Source: JAQBZY01 sp038117205 (GTDB taxonomy: Bacteria > Pseudomonadota > Alphaproteobacteria > Rhodospirillales > Casp-alpha2). From it: a stretch of DNA of 64,000 nt. A program made the position numbers and the translations under genes. Under the pieces are notes generated by a model. That model made no database searches and was not told the origin of the DNA. It was given only the letters and a program-made list of their open reading frames with translations. Positions 24,271 to 32,866 of the stretch are shown piece after piece; position 1 is the stretch's first letter, and the number at the start of each line of letters is the position of its first letter. The stretch spans positions 36,340 through 100,339 of the forward strand of contig JAYOFL010000002.1 in the NCBI GenBank assembly GCA_038117205.1, given 5' to 3'.

Positions 24271-26280
24271 TCACCATTCGAGCTTCTCGACACCGTCGAA
24301 TGTAAGCTCGCTGCCGTCCGCGAGTTCGATGCGGCCCGACGCCTCGCCGTCGAAGACGAGACCGTCGTCGGTTTCGGTGTAGGTGGCGCCGTTGTCGAGT
24401 TGCAGGGTCCAGCCGCTGTCACCGCCGGGACCGCCGGAGACGTCATCCAGGTGGATGGTGTCAGTCCAGCCGTTGCCGCCGTCGAAGTAGTCGCTGCCGT
24501 CGCCGGCCCCGAAGATGAACAGGTCGTCGCCCTGGCCGCCATAGGCGACATCGTCGCCTTCCCCACCGATCAGGGTGTCATCCCCGTAGCCACCGGTCAG
24601 CGTATCGTTGCCGGCGCCGCCGTCGATGTAGTCGTCGCCGCTGTTGGCATCGTCCCAGTTGGCGTTGATGCTGCCGCTGAGAACGTCGTCGCCCTCGCCG
24701 CCGTAGATTGTATCGTCGCCACCGCCACCATAGACGGTGTCGTTGCCGCTTTCGGCATAGATGGTGTCGCCACCGTCGCTGCTATCGTAGTACGTGGCGT
24801 TGTCGCCGTAGATGACGTCGTTGTCGCTGCCGTCGACATCGCCCGAACCATCGCCGCCGTAGATCGTATCGGAGCCGACGCCGCCTTGGATCGTATCGTT
24901 ACCGGCGCCGCCGGCGATCAGGTCATCGCCGCCTTGCGAGTCCTGATACGACAGATCGCCATAAATCTTGTCGTCGCCGGTACCGCCGTCGATGGAATCC
25001 TCGCCGCCGCCACCGTACATGGTGTCATTGCCGGAACCGCCGAACATGGTGTCGGCGCCGTCCGTCGAGGAATAGTACGAGTTATCGCCGTACATGACGT
25101 CGTTGCCGGCGTTACCCTGCATGACGTCGGCGCCCGAACCACCGGTCAGCGAGTCCGCGTTGCTCGTGCCCGTGTAACCGTAAGTCCCCGGATCCGAGAC
25201 AACGTCGCCGACACCGGCGATGGCGCTAACCGACCGGACGTCGCCGTCGGCTTCCGTCGCGGTCGCCGTCACCGACATGTCGAAATGGCCGGCATTCGCC
25301 GGAACCGTGATCTGCAAACCGCCCAGATCGTCGGCGTCGAGCGTCCAGGTGCCGTCGCCGTTGTCGGTGCCGGCGGACAGCACAGCGCCGTCAGGCAGAT
25401 CCGCGATAACGACGGTCAAGGTTTCCGAGCCGTCCGTATCCGTCAGGCCGGCATCGATGTCGACCGGATAGGTCAGCGTGTCGCCGCCGTTGTCCATCAA
25501 CTCCTGGACGCCCTGCTCGTACAGGTCCGCGATCTGCTCCAACGTCAGCGGCTTATCGTAGATGGCGACATCGTCCATATGGCCGTCGAAGAAATCGGTG
25601 AGGTTGTTGGCGACATTGTCGCCGCTGTACATCTGCGACGCGCCGAATGTCCATGGATTCTGGTTGCCTTGCAGGCCGCCCGTGTAACTTGGGTCGGAGG
25701 CGACGAGCTCGCCGTTCATGTACATCTTCATGCCGCCCTCGCCCCAGGTAACGGTCACCTGATTCCAGTCGCCGGAGCTAACGTTGCCACCAGAAATCGT
25801 GTGGCTGCTGCCAGTGTCCTGCATCCGGAGTTCGAGATGGCCGCCGTTGATCGAGAGATCGAAATGACCGCCCTGGTCGTAGCCGGACGAGTCGGACGAA
25901 GCGAGCGTGCCGTTGTTGGAGTCGTCGGTATTGAACCACAGCGTCAGCGTTCCGCTGGCCGGCTTGAGATCGGCGCTGTGCGATACTTCGATGTACTGCT
26001 TGTCGTCGTCCTTCATTTCGGCACTGGTGTTATAGTCACCAGAAGCGGAACTGTCGTCCAGATCGAGATAGTTCTTGCCGCTATCCTTGCCATAAGACGT
26101 GCCGTCGTGATTGCCGATCTGGTCATTCAAGGTACGGCCACTGGTCTCGTCCATGTTCCAGTAAGCGACCGGAGTGACACCGGCCTCAACCCCTTCGCCC
26201 ACTTCGACGCTGAGTGTCGGCGCATCGGCGTCGCCCGTGACTTCCACCGAGAGGGTGGTCGAGGACGAGGACGTCTCGCC
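24271..26280 (-). CDS. LamG and RTX-repeat surface or secreted protein, N-terminus missing
   Basis: About 670 codons of a probably much larger extracellular protein. The first visible residues, with SVEVTGDADAPTLSVEVGEG, look like the end of a cadherin-like repeat series. A LamG/concanavalin-like domain follows (about residues 30-240, from VAYWNMDETSG to MDDVAIYDKPLTLEQIADL). A second linker domain comes next, then about a dozen Ca2+-binding nonapeptides such as GGSGNDTMY and GGEGDDVLS, and a short C-terminal domain. Such proteins leave by type I secretion. No start codon is credible: upstream of about 26280 the sequence becomes a sulfotransferase in another frame. The gene is 5'-truncated by recombination or misassembly. 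Confidence 0.8.
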   Translation of the reverse strand, partial: GETSSSSTTLSVEVTGDADAPTLSVEVGEGVEAGVTPVAYWNMDETSGRTLNDQIGNHDGTSYGKDSGKNYLDLDDSSASGDYNTSAEMKDDDKQYIEVSHSADLKPASGTLTLWFNTDDSNNGTLASSDSSGYDQGGHFDLSINGGHLELRMQDTGSSHTISGGNVSSGDWNQVTVTWGEGGMKMYMNGELVASDPSYTGGLQGNQNPWTFGASQMYSGDNVANNLTDFFDGHMDDVAIYDKPLTLEQIADLYEQGVQELMDNGGDTLTYPVDIDAGLTDTDGSETLTVVIADLPDGAVLSAGTDNGDGTWTLDADDLGGLQITVPANAGHFDMSVTATATEADGDVRSVSAIAGVGDVVSDPGTYGYTGTSNADSLTGGSGADVMQGNAGNDVMYGDNSYYSSTDGADTMFGGSGNDTMYGGGGEDSIDGGTGDDKIYGDLSYQDSQGGDDLIAGGAGNDTIQGGVGSDTIYGGDGSGDVDGSDNDVIYGDNATYYDSSDGGDTIYAESGNDTVYGGGGDDTIYGGEGDDVLSGSINANWDDANSGDDYIDGGAGNDTLTGGYGDDTLIGGEGDDVAYGGQGDDLFIFGAGDGSDYFDGGNGWTDTIHLDDVSGGPGGDSGWTLQLDNGATYTETDDGLVFDGEASGRIELADGSELTFDGVEKLEW

Positions 26281-26615
26281 TTGATCGCCGGATCGGCGCC
26301 GTACTCGGCGAGCAGCGACAGCGCCGCCGTTCGCACGAGATGGGTGAGCGCAGGCTGACCGAAGGTCGGAAAGCCCTTGGTCTCGCCGAAGACCTTCTTG
26401 TTCAGGCCCTCGATGAAGTCGTAATACTCGCGGAACGCCTTGCCGAGCGTCGGCTCGAGCATGGTCGCGAACTGCCCCTCGCCGCGGCACGCCGCCTCCG
26501 GGTGCGCATCCAGCATGATCTGCAGCCAGGTGGTGCCGGATTTCTCGGTGGCGGCGATAAAGAAAATCCGCTTGCCCCTGACCGCCTCGATCCGCCGTGT
26601 CAGTTCCTGATCCAT
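26280..26615 (-). pseudogene. Sulfotransferase, N-terminal fragment joined out of frame to the RTX gene
   Basis: The first 112 codons encode a sulfotransferase: the PAPS 5'-phosphosulfate loop is TEKSGTTWLQ (near residue 22), preceded by KRIFFIAA and followed by CRGEGQFATML. Family members are usually 250 residues or more, with a second 3'-phosphate motif that is absent here. The reading continues only as low-complexity sequence after GADPAIKA, where the RTX gene takes over in another frame. The ATG has GGTGGGTGG just upstream. A true gene truncation or an assembly chimera are both possible. Confidence 0.7.
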
Positions 26616-26795
26616 CCACCCACCACCGGTTCCATCGACGCCGGGGAGTGTGCCAGCGGCGGGTTCCCGTCGCAATGTTTCCGCCGCCCGCGCCCCTCCC
26701 CCTCGCCTTCCCCCTCGCCCTCCATGGGGGCCGGTGCTAAGGTGCGTTCCAAACGGCCCCGAACGAGGGCCGCAAATTTCGGGAGAACGACAATC

Positions 26796-27416
26796 ATGAT
26801 CCGTATCCTCGGACGAGCCAATTCCATCAACGTGCAGAAGGTCATGTGGACCGCCGCCGAAGTCGGCGTCGACGTGAACCGCGAAGACGTGGGCGGTGCT
26901 TTCGGCGGCAACGACACGCCGGCGTATCTGACGATGAATCCGAACGGCCGCGTGCCGACCCTGGTGGACGGCGATTTCGTGCTGTGGGAATCGCAGGCCA
27001 TCGTGCGCTATCTCTGCGAGTTCGCCGGCGTCTCGCCCTGGTGGCCGGAACGTCTGCACGACCGGGCGCACGCCAACCAGTGGATGGACTTCTACGCCAC
27101 CACGCTGCACGCGCACATGACGACCATCTTCTGGGGTCTGATCCGCACCGCGCCGGAGAAGCGCGACAACGTCGCCATCGCCAAGGCGGTCGAGGAAGCG
27201 GGCAAGGCCTGGCGCATCGTCGATGCGTTCCTCGCCGACAACGCCTTCATGACCGGCAACGCGCCCTGCATGGGTGACGTGCCGCTCGGTTGCGCGGCGT
27301 ACCGCTGGCACGCCATGGCCATCGAACGGCCGGCTCTCCAAAACCTGAAGCGCTGGTACGACGCCCTGGCGTCGCGGAAGGCCTTCCAGCAGCACGTCAT
27401 GATGCCGCTGACCTGA
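26796..27416 (+). CDS. Glutathione S-transferase family protein
   Basis: A 206-aa cytosolic GST. The thioredoxin-fold half (residues 1-75) starts MIRILGRANSINVQKVMW and has the conserved cis-proline segment GRVPTLVDGDFVLWESQAI, whose E-S binds the glutathione gamma-glutamyl group. An all-helical C-terminal half follows. GGGAGAA precedes the ATG. It is 25 bp upstream of an arylformamidase-like hydrolase, and the two probably form one transcript. Substrate unknown. Confidence 0.9.
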   Translation: MIRILGRANSINVQKVMWTAAEVGVDVNREDVGGAFGGNDTPAYLTMNPNGRVPTLVDGDFVLWESQAIVRYLCEFAGVSPWWPERLHDRAHANQWMDFYATTLHAHMTTIFWGLIRTAPEKRDNVAIAKAVEEAGKAWRIVDAFLADNAFMTGNAPCMGDVPLGCAAYRWHAMAIERPALQNLKRWYDALASRKAFQQHVMMPLT

Positions 27417-27441
27417 TCAAAAAAATCGAGGGAGAACGACG

Positions 27442-28314
27442 ATGGCGGACGCGAAGGTCTACGCGGACTTCACGCAGGAACAACTCGACTGGCAGTACAA
27501 CAACCGCGAGCGGGTGCCCGGTCATACCGATCTGATGGCGGCCTACCAGAAGCGAGGCGAAGACTTCTTCGCCGGCGCCAAGAAGGCAGCCGACATATCC
27601 TTCGGACCTAGCGCCGCGGAAGTGCTGGACGTCTATCCGGCAGGGAACGCATCCGGCAAGGCGCCGGTGATCGTTTATCTGCACGGCGGCTACTGGTTCA
27701 GCCGGCACAAGGACGATTTCCGCTTCGTCGGCGCCGGCTACCAGCCGGCGGGCGCGGTGACGGTCGTCGTCAACTACGCGCTGGTCCCGGATGTCGACCT
27801 GCCGGAACTGGTGCGCCAGTGCCGCGCCGCCGTCGCCTGGACCTACAAGAACGCCGCCGCGCACGGCGGCGATCCGGACCGCATCTACATCACCGGCCAC
27901 TCTGCCGGTGGTCATCTGACCGCCATGATGTTCGCGACCGACTGGTCGGAATGGGGCGTGCCCGCGTCCGCCATCAAGGGCGGTTTCGCCATCTCGGGCC
28001 TCTACGATCTGGAGCCGATCCGTCTCAACTACATGAACCCGACCCTCGGCTTCACGCCCGGGATCGTCCGGGACTACTCGCCGATCTATCTGAAGCCGAC
28101 CGTCAAGGCGCCGCTCGTGTTCGCGGTCGGCGGCGCCGAGACGCCGGAGTTTCTTCGCCACAACGCCATGCTGGCGCCGCTGTGGGCGAAGGCGGGCGTG
28201 CCGTGCGAGGAGATGGTCGGCCCCGGCCTCAATCACTTCACGGTGCTGGAGGAGTTCACGACCCCCGGCCGCGCGTTTTACGGCCGCGTGCTGAAGATGA
28301 TGGGGCTCGGTTAG
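27442..28314 (+). CDS. Alpha/beta hydrolase, arylformamidase (kynurenine formamidase)-like
   Basis: A 290-aa alpha/beta hydrolase. The oxyanion motif is VYLHGGYWFSRHKDD, the nucleophile elbow GHSAGGHLTAMM, and a C-terminal GLNHF provides the catalytic His. The HGGYW form is typical of the arylformamidase/carboxylesterase group. The ATG follows GAGGGAGAA. No kynureninase or tryptophan dioxygenase is nearby, so kynurenine degradation is not supported by context. It ends convergently with an MFS gene, their stops overlapping by four bases. Confidence 0.82.
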   Translation: MADAKVYADFTQEQLDWQYNNRERVPGHTDLMAAYQKRGEDFFAGAKKAADISFGPSAAEVLDVYPAGNASGKAPVIVYLHGGYWFSRHKDDFRFVGAGYQPAGAVTVVVNYALVPDVDLPELVRQCRAAVAWTYKNAAAHGGDPDRIYITGHSAGGHLTAMMFATDWSEWGVPASAIKGGFAISGLYDLEPIRLNYMNPTLGFTPGIVRDYSPIYLKPTVKAPLVFAVGGAETPEFLRHNAMLAPLWAKAGVPCEEMVGPGLNHFTVLEEFTTPGRAFYGRVLKMMGLG

Positions 28315-29534
28315 TCCCGCTTTTCCGATTCGGGCAGCATCACCACCAGGATGTTGGCGATCAGCATCACGCCGGCCAGCACGTAGAAGACGGCGCCGAT
28401 GCTCCACTGGTCGGCGACCCAGCCGCCGAGGATCGGAATGATCAGCGACAAGCCGGACTGCGTGCCGAACAGCGCGCTCGTGGCGCTGCCGGCCATGCGT
28501 TTCGGCGTCAGGTCCATCATCCAGCTATGGATCACCGGTCGCATGGCGAACAGCACGAAGCCGAGCATGGAAACGCCGGCGATGAACAGATACGTGCTGC
28601 CGGCGAGCGACAGGAAGACGATCACCAGCGTCGTCGCCGTGGCGCCGGCGAGCACCACCGGGCGGCGGCCGATCTTGTCGGAGACGGCGCCCGCCGCCGG
28701 CCCGGCGACGAAGCCGCCGACTTGCAGCGCCAGCATGCCGACGCCGACCATGAACGGGCCGACCTTGAGCTCGTTGGCGAGATAGAGCGGGATGAACATC
28801 AAGAGCCCGTTCTGCGCCATGCTGCGGAAACCGGCCATCAGGCAGAGGCCCATGGCCGCCTTGTTGCGGAACATCTCGCCGAGGCCGCGGAAGTAATCTC
28901 CCATCGACATGCGGTCGACGTGGCCGTTCGCCGCCGCGTGCGCCCGCTCGACCCGGTTGAGGACCATGACGATGCCGGCCGCGATCAGAAGGACCGGAAC
29001 CGCGCCCCACGTCGCCGTCTGCTGCCATGTCATGCCGACCAGAAGCGCGCCGACGCAGACCGGTGCCAGGGAGTCGCCGAGCGTCGCACCGAGTGTGTGC
29101 AGCGACAGCGCGTAACCCTTGTTGGACGGATAGTAGCCGGAGAGAAAACTGATCGCCGCCGGATGCCAGAGATTGTTGGTGGCGCCGATGACTGCGACCA
29201 TCAGCATCAGCAGCGTGAGCCCGTTCGCCATGCCGCACGCCATCAGGGCGGCGGCGCCGAGCACCAGCGAAATCCCCTGCACGATGACGCGCCGGCCGAA
29301 CACGTCGACGACCATGCCGCTCGCGAAATTGGCGGCGAAGGAGCTGACGTGGATGGCGGAAACCAACAGGCCCGCTTCCGTGTAGCTGAGGCCCAGTTCC
29401 TGGGTGAGATACGGCAAAAGGAGGTAGAACGTCGCCAGCACCCAATGCGTGCCGCCGTGTCCGAAGGCGACCACCAGCGCCGGCATCTGCTGGCGCCAGC
29501 CGAGGCCGGTCAGTCTTTCCACCCTGGTCGCCAC
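28311..29534 (-). CDS. Major facilitator superfamily transporter
   Basis: A 407-aa membrane protein with twelve hydrophobic segments and the inter-helix motif VVDVFGRRVIVQG after helix 2, repeated as AVSDKIGRRPVVLAG in the second half. FGHGGTHWVLATFYLLLPYL in helix 1 resembles the fosmidomycin-resistance (Fsr) subgroup. Start is GTG 29534 with GGGGAGGA about eight bases upstream. Substrate unknown; the neighbouring hydrolase does not identify it. Confidence 0.88.
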   Translation of the reverse strand: MATRVERLTGLGWRQQMPALVVAFGHGGTHWVLATFYLLLPYLTQELGLSYTEAGLLVSAIHVSSFAANFASGMVVDVFGRRVIVQGISLVLGAAALMACGMANGLTLLMLMVAVIGATNNLWHPAAISFLSGYYPSNKGYALSLHTLGATLGDSLAPVCVGALLVGMTWQQTATWGAVPVLLIAAGIVMVLNRVERAHAAANGHVDRMSMGDYFRGLGEMFRNKAAMGLCLMAGFRSMAQNGLLMFIPLYLANELKVGPFMVGVGMLALQVGGFVAGPAAGAVSDKIGRRPVVLAGATATTLVIVFLSLAGSTYLFIAGVSMLGFVLFAMRPVIHSWMMDLTPKRMAGSATSALFGTQSGLSLIIPILGGWVADQWSIGAVFYVLAGVMLIANILVVMLPESEKRD

Positions 29535-29702
29535 CGCCCGATCCTCCCCGAGACGTCGAAACGCGGCGGATTATCCTTCCGTCACAAGACCTTCACAAGG
29601 GGCTTCGCGCGCCCGGAAAGCGCCCTTGCCGGGCGGGTCATCGCGCGCGAGAATGCGCGGCCAAAAAACGCGAAAACGCGCCATCCACCGAGGAGAGACC
29701 CA

Positions 29703-30512
29703 ATGCCCGACGCCGGAAACGACGCCCCCGTGAAACGCCTGATCGCCGAAAAGGACGGCGCCATCGGCCGCATCCGCATGGACAATCAGACGCGCAAGAA
29801 CGCCATGACGCTCGGCATGTGGCAGGACCTCGGCAAGGCGATCGAGGATTTCGCGGCTGACGACAATATCCGCATCATCGTCATCTCCGGCGAGGGTGGC
29901 GGCGCCTTCTGCGCCGGCGCGGACATCTCGGAATTCGAGAAGAACCGCTCCAGCGAGGACGCCGTGAAGCTGTACAACGAGTCCGTTGAGCACTCGACGC
30001 TGCTGTTTAGGACCGTCAACAAGCCGACCATCGCCAAGATCGAAGGCCCCTGCGTCGGCGGCGGCGTCGGCATCGCCGTCTGCTGCGACATCCGCATCGC
30101 GGCGGACGACGCCATCTTCGCCATTCCGGCCGCCAAGCTCGGTCTCGGCTACCGCGTCGACGGTCTGAAGCCGTTCGTCGACATCGTCGGCCCGAGCTAC
30201 GCCATGGAATTCTTCTACACGGCCCGCAAGTTCACCGCCCAGGAATGCATGGGCATGGGCCTGGTCAACCGCGCCGTGCCGAAGGCGGAATTGGACGAGT
30301 ACGTCGAGAAGTACCTCACCACCATCGCCGGCAACGCGCCGCTGACCGTGAAGGCCGTGAAGGTCGTCGTGCAGGAATGCCTGAAGGACGACTCGGATCG
30401 CGACCACGATCTCTGCGCCCAGGTCGTCGACGACTGCTTCAAGAGCGAGGACTACGTCGAGGGCCGCCGCGCCTTCATGGAAAAGCGCAAGCCCGACTTC
30501 AAGGGACGCTGA
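29703..30512 (+). CDS. Crotonase-superfamily protein (enoyl-CoA hydratase/isomerase-like)
   Basis: A 269-aa crotonase-fold protein with CoA/oxyanion motifs GAFCAGADISEF and GPCVGGGVGIAVCCDI. Both hydratase glutamates appear replaced: the first by Gly in GGGVGIA and the second by Ala in IPAAKLGLG. Simple enoyl-CoA hydration is therefore unlikely, and another crotonase reaction (isomerase, decarboxylase, hydrolase) is more probable. GAGGAGAGA precedes ATG 29703. It begins a plus-strand operon with an MmgE/PrpD protein and a dehydrogenase. Confidence 0.82.
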   Translation: MPDAGNDAPVKRLIAEKDGAIGRIRMDNQTRKNAMTLGMWQDLGKAIEDFAADDNIRIIVISGEGGGAFCAGADISEFEKNRSSEDAVKLYNESVEHSTLLFRTVNKPTIAKIEGPCVGGGVGIAVCCDIRIAADDAIFAIPAAKLGLGYRVDGLKPFVDIVGPSYAMEFFYTARKFTAQECMGMGLVNRAVPKAELDEYVEKYLTTIAGNAPLTVKAVKVVVQECLKDDSDRDHDLCAQVVDDCFKSEDYVEGRRAFMEKRKPDFKGR

Positions 30513-30520
30513 GGTCCGCC

Positions 30521-31885
30521 ATGCCGACCGCGCTGACGCCGTTCGCCGACTTCGTCGCCGCCGTTCAGAAAATGCCGCTACCGGACAACGTCCGGCACGC
30601 GGCGAAGCGCTGCGTGCTCGACTGGTTCGGAGCGACGCTGCCAGGCGGCGCGGAGCCGCCGGCGACATTGATGCTCGACGCCTACGCCGACGTCATCGGG
30701 CGGGGCTCGGCGCGTATCTATCCGTCCGGGCGCGTCACCGACGCGCGCACGGCGGCGCTGATCAACGGCTCGGCCTCTCACACCATCGAGTTCGACGACA
30801 TCTGGCGCGATGGCATCTACCATCCGGGTGTGCCGGTGATTTCGGCGGCGCTCGCCATGGCCGAGGCCAAGGGCGTTTCCGGCGACGTGCTGCTCAGGGG
30901 CGTCATCGCCGGCTACGAGGTCTCGAACCGCATCGCGCAGACCATCAATCCGGCGCACTACGCCTTCTGGCATACGACCGGCACCGTCGGCACCTTCGGT
31001 GCTGCGGCGGCGGCCGCCGCCATCCTCGGCTGCACCGCCGAGCAGGCGCTGCACGCCATGGCCAACGCCGGCACGCTGGCGGCCGGCCTGCAACAGGCGT
31101 TCCGCGCCGAAGCGATGGCGAAACCGCTGCACGGCGGCCACGCGGCGGAAACCGGCGTCATGACGGCTCTCGCCGCCAAGGCCGGCGTCACCGGCGCCGC
31201 CGACATCCTGGACGGCGAACGCGGCTTCGGGAACGCCATGTGCAAGGATCCGGACTGGTCGCAGGCCCCCGTCGGTCTCGGCACCGACTGGACCATCACG
31301 CGCATGACCGTGAAGAACCATTCCGCCTGCGGCCACGCGCACGCCGTCATCGACGCCGCCATGGAGCTACGGACGGAACACGGCTTCGCGCCCACGGACG
31401 TCGAGCGGATCGACGCCGGCACCTACGGCCCGGCCGTCGAGATCGTCGGCTCGCAGACGCCGACCACCATCTTCGAAGCGAAATTCAGCCTGCCCTACTG
31501 CGTTTCCGCCGGGCTCATCCTCGGCACTGTGCGCACCGCCGCCTTCACGCCGGACAAGATCGTCGATCCGACGATCCTGGCGCTGGCGAAGCGCGTGTTC
31601 GTCTCCAAGGACGACGCCTGCGACAAGGCGTTCCCGAAGAAGCGCTCGGCGACGGTCGCCATCAAGCTCAAGGACGGCCGCACGCTGGAGCGGCACGCGC
31701 CGACCCGCAAGGGCGATCCGGACGCGCCGCTGACCGACGCTGATCTTTCCGACAAGTACCGCGATCTGGCGAGCGCCATCATCGGCAAGCCCACCGCGCT
31801 CGATCTTGAAGAGCGGGTCTGGGCGCTGGACGGCCTCGGCTCCGTCGCCGATCTCTGGCCCGGCATGCGGAACGCGGCGGAGTAA
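30521..31885 (+). CDS. MmgE/PrpD family protein
   Basis: A 454-aa cytoplasmic protein of the 2-methylcitrate dehydratase/cis-aconitate decarboxylase family. Motifs include CVLDWFGATLPGG, GSASHTIEFDDIWRDGIYHPG, KPLHGGHAAETGV and KNHSACGHAHAVIDA. The family dehydrates or decarboxylates tricarboxylic acids, but many members are uncharacterised, and no methylcitrate synthase is nearby. ATG 30521 lies eight bases after the crotonase stop with GAGGT upstream. The dehydrogenase follows after seven bases. Confidence 0.88.
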   Translation: MPTALTPFADFVAAVQKMPLPDNVRHAAKRCVLDWFGATLPGGAEPPATLMLDAYADVIGRGSARIYPSGRVTDARTAALINGSASHTIEFDDIWRDGIYHPGVPVISAALAMAEAKGVSGDVLLRGVIAGYEVSNRIAQTINPAHYAFWHTTGTVGTFGAAAAAAAILGCTAEQALHAMANAGTLAAGLQQAFRAEAMAKPLHGGHAAETGVMTALAAKAGVTGAADILDGERGFGNAMCKDPDWSQAPVGLGTDWTITRMTVKNHSACGHAHAVIDAAMELRTEHGFAPTDVERIDAGTYGPAVEIVGSQTPTTIFEAKFSLPYCVSAGLILGTVRTAAFTPDKIVDPTILALAKRVFVSKDDACDKAFPKKRSATVAIKLKDGRTLERHAPTRKGDPDAPLTDADLSDKYRDLASAIIGKPTALDLEERVWALDGLGSVADLWPGMRNAAE

Positions 31886-31892
31886 GCAACAC

Positions 31893-32744
31893 GTGAGCGA
31901 AAGAATAGGTCTCTACGGTTTCGGCGAGGTCGCGTGCGTCTTCGCGGAAGAGTTCATCAAAGCCGGCAGTGGCGACATCGTCGCCTGCGTGCGGAGCCCG
32001 AAGCCGCAGGTTGACGGCGTCCGGCAGACGACGGACCTCAAGGATTTCACCGGCAACGCCGACATCATCCTGTCGCTGGTCACGCCGATCACCGCCGTCG
32101 ACGCAGCGAAGGCGATCCAGCCGCATCTCACGGCGAAGCACTTCTATGTCGACCTCAACTCGGTCTCGCCCGACACCAAGGTCGGCATCGCCGAAATCAT
32201 CCAGTCCTCCGGTGCCCGTTGCGTCGAGGGCACCATCATGGCCGCCGTGCCGAAATTCCGCATGAAGGCGCCGATCTTGCTCAGCGGCGAACACGCGCCG
32301 GCGGCCCGCGACTTCCTCGCCCGCTTCGGCATGGAGGTCGAGGACATCGGCCCCGAACTCGGCAAGGCGTCGGCGGTGAAGATGTTCCGCTCCCTCATCA
32401 TCAAGGGGCTGGAAGCGCTGGTGCAGGAGTGCGTGCTGGGCGCCGAGCGTTTCGGCGCCGCCGACCGGGTCTTGAACAGCCTCAACGACACCTACGGCAA
32501 CATCGACTGGAACGAGCTGGCCTCGTTCCTGATCAGCCGCACGGCCATTCACGGCAACCGCCGCGCCGCCGAGATGGACGAGGTTGCGGCGACGCTCCGC
32601 GCGCTCGGCATGGAACCGACCATGGCGGAAGCGTCCGGCAAGCGCATCCGCGCGCTCGAACCCTACGGCCTCAAGGCCGTCTTCGGCGACACGCCGCCGG
32701 CGCACTACCGCGACGTTCTGAAGGCGATCGACGAGAAGAATTGA
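31893..32744 (+). CDS. NAD(P)-dependent oxidoreductase, 6-phosphogluconate dehydrogenase-like (DUF1932)
   Basis: A 283-aa beta-hydroxyacid-dehydrogenase-type protein. The NAD(P) fold starts RIGLYGFGEVACVFAEEF, and DLNSVSPDTK and GTIMAAVP follow the family pattern. KASAVKMFRSLIIKG carries the conserved catalytic Lys region, and the C-terminal part matches the DUF1932 dehydrogenase domain. Start is GTG 31893, with GGAG overlapping the previous stop. It ends the crotonase-MmgE/PrpD-dehydrogenase operon, just before a long inverted repeat. The acid it oxidises is unknown. Confidence 0.85.
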   Translation: MSERIGLYGFGEVACVFAEEFIKAGSGDIVACVRSPKPQVDGVRQTTDLKDFTGNADIILSLVTPITAVDAAKAIQPHLTAKHFYVDLNSVSPDTKVGIAEIIQSSGARCVEGTIMAAVPKFRMKAPILLSGEHAPAARDFLARFGMEVEDIGPELGKASAVKMFRSLIIKGLEALVQECVLGAERFGAADRVLNSLNDTYGNIDWNELASFLISRTAIHGNRRAAEMDEVAATLRALGMEPTMAEASGKRIRALEPYGLKAVFGDTPPAHYRDVLKAIDEKN

Positions 32745-32765
32745 AGCCACACCGTTCTTCTATCT

Positions 32766-32844
32766 CCGTCATTCCAGGCGCTCGAAGAGCGTCCCGGAAT
32801 CCACTGTTCGAAGAGTGGACCCCGGGACAAGCCCGGGGTGACGG
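32766..32844. repeat. Long inverted repeat, GTCACCCCGG family, copy 3
   Basis: A 79-bp element starts CCGTCATTCC and ends CCGGGGTGACGG, with inner GGAATCCACTGTTCGAAGAGTGG. It lies between the convergent dehydrogenase and isocitrate/isopropylmalate dehydrogenase genes. Its left arm is a diverged ATTCC version of the usual ACCCC. Confidence 0.8.
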
Positions 32845-32866
32845 TTGATGATGCGGTGAGGCCGCC

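Noticed and set aside
24400..26358. A 652-codon plus-strand frame opposite the RTX protein
   Set aside because: Val/Ala-rich repetition is the complement of the GGxGxD repeats, not an independent repeat protein.
27819..29702. Upstream part of an 897-codon frame ending in the crotonase gene
   Set aside because: Residues before the ATG at 29703 are low-complexity shadow of the hydrolase and MFS genes; the ribosome site supports the short form.
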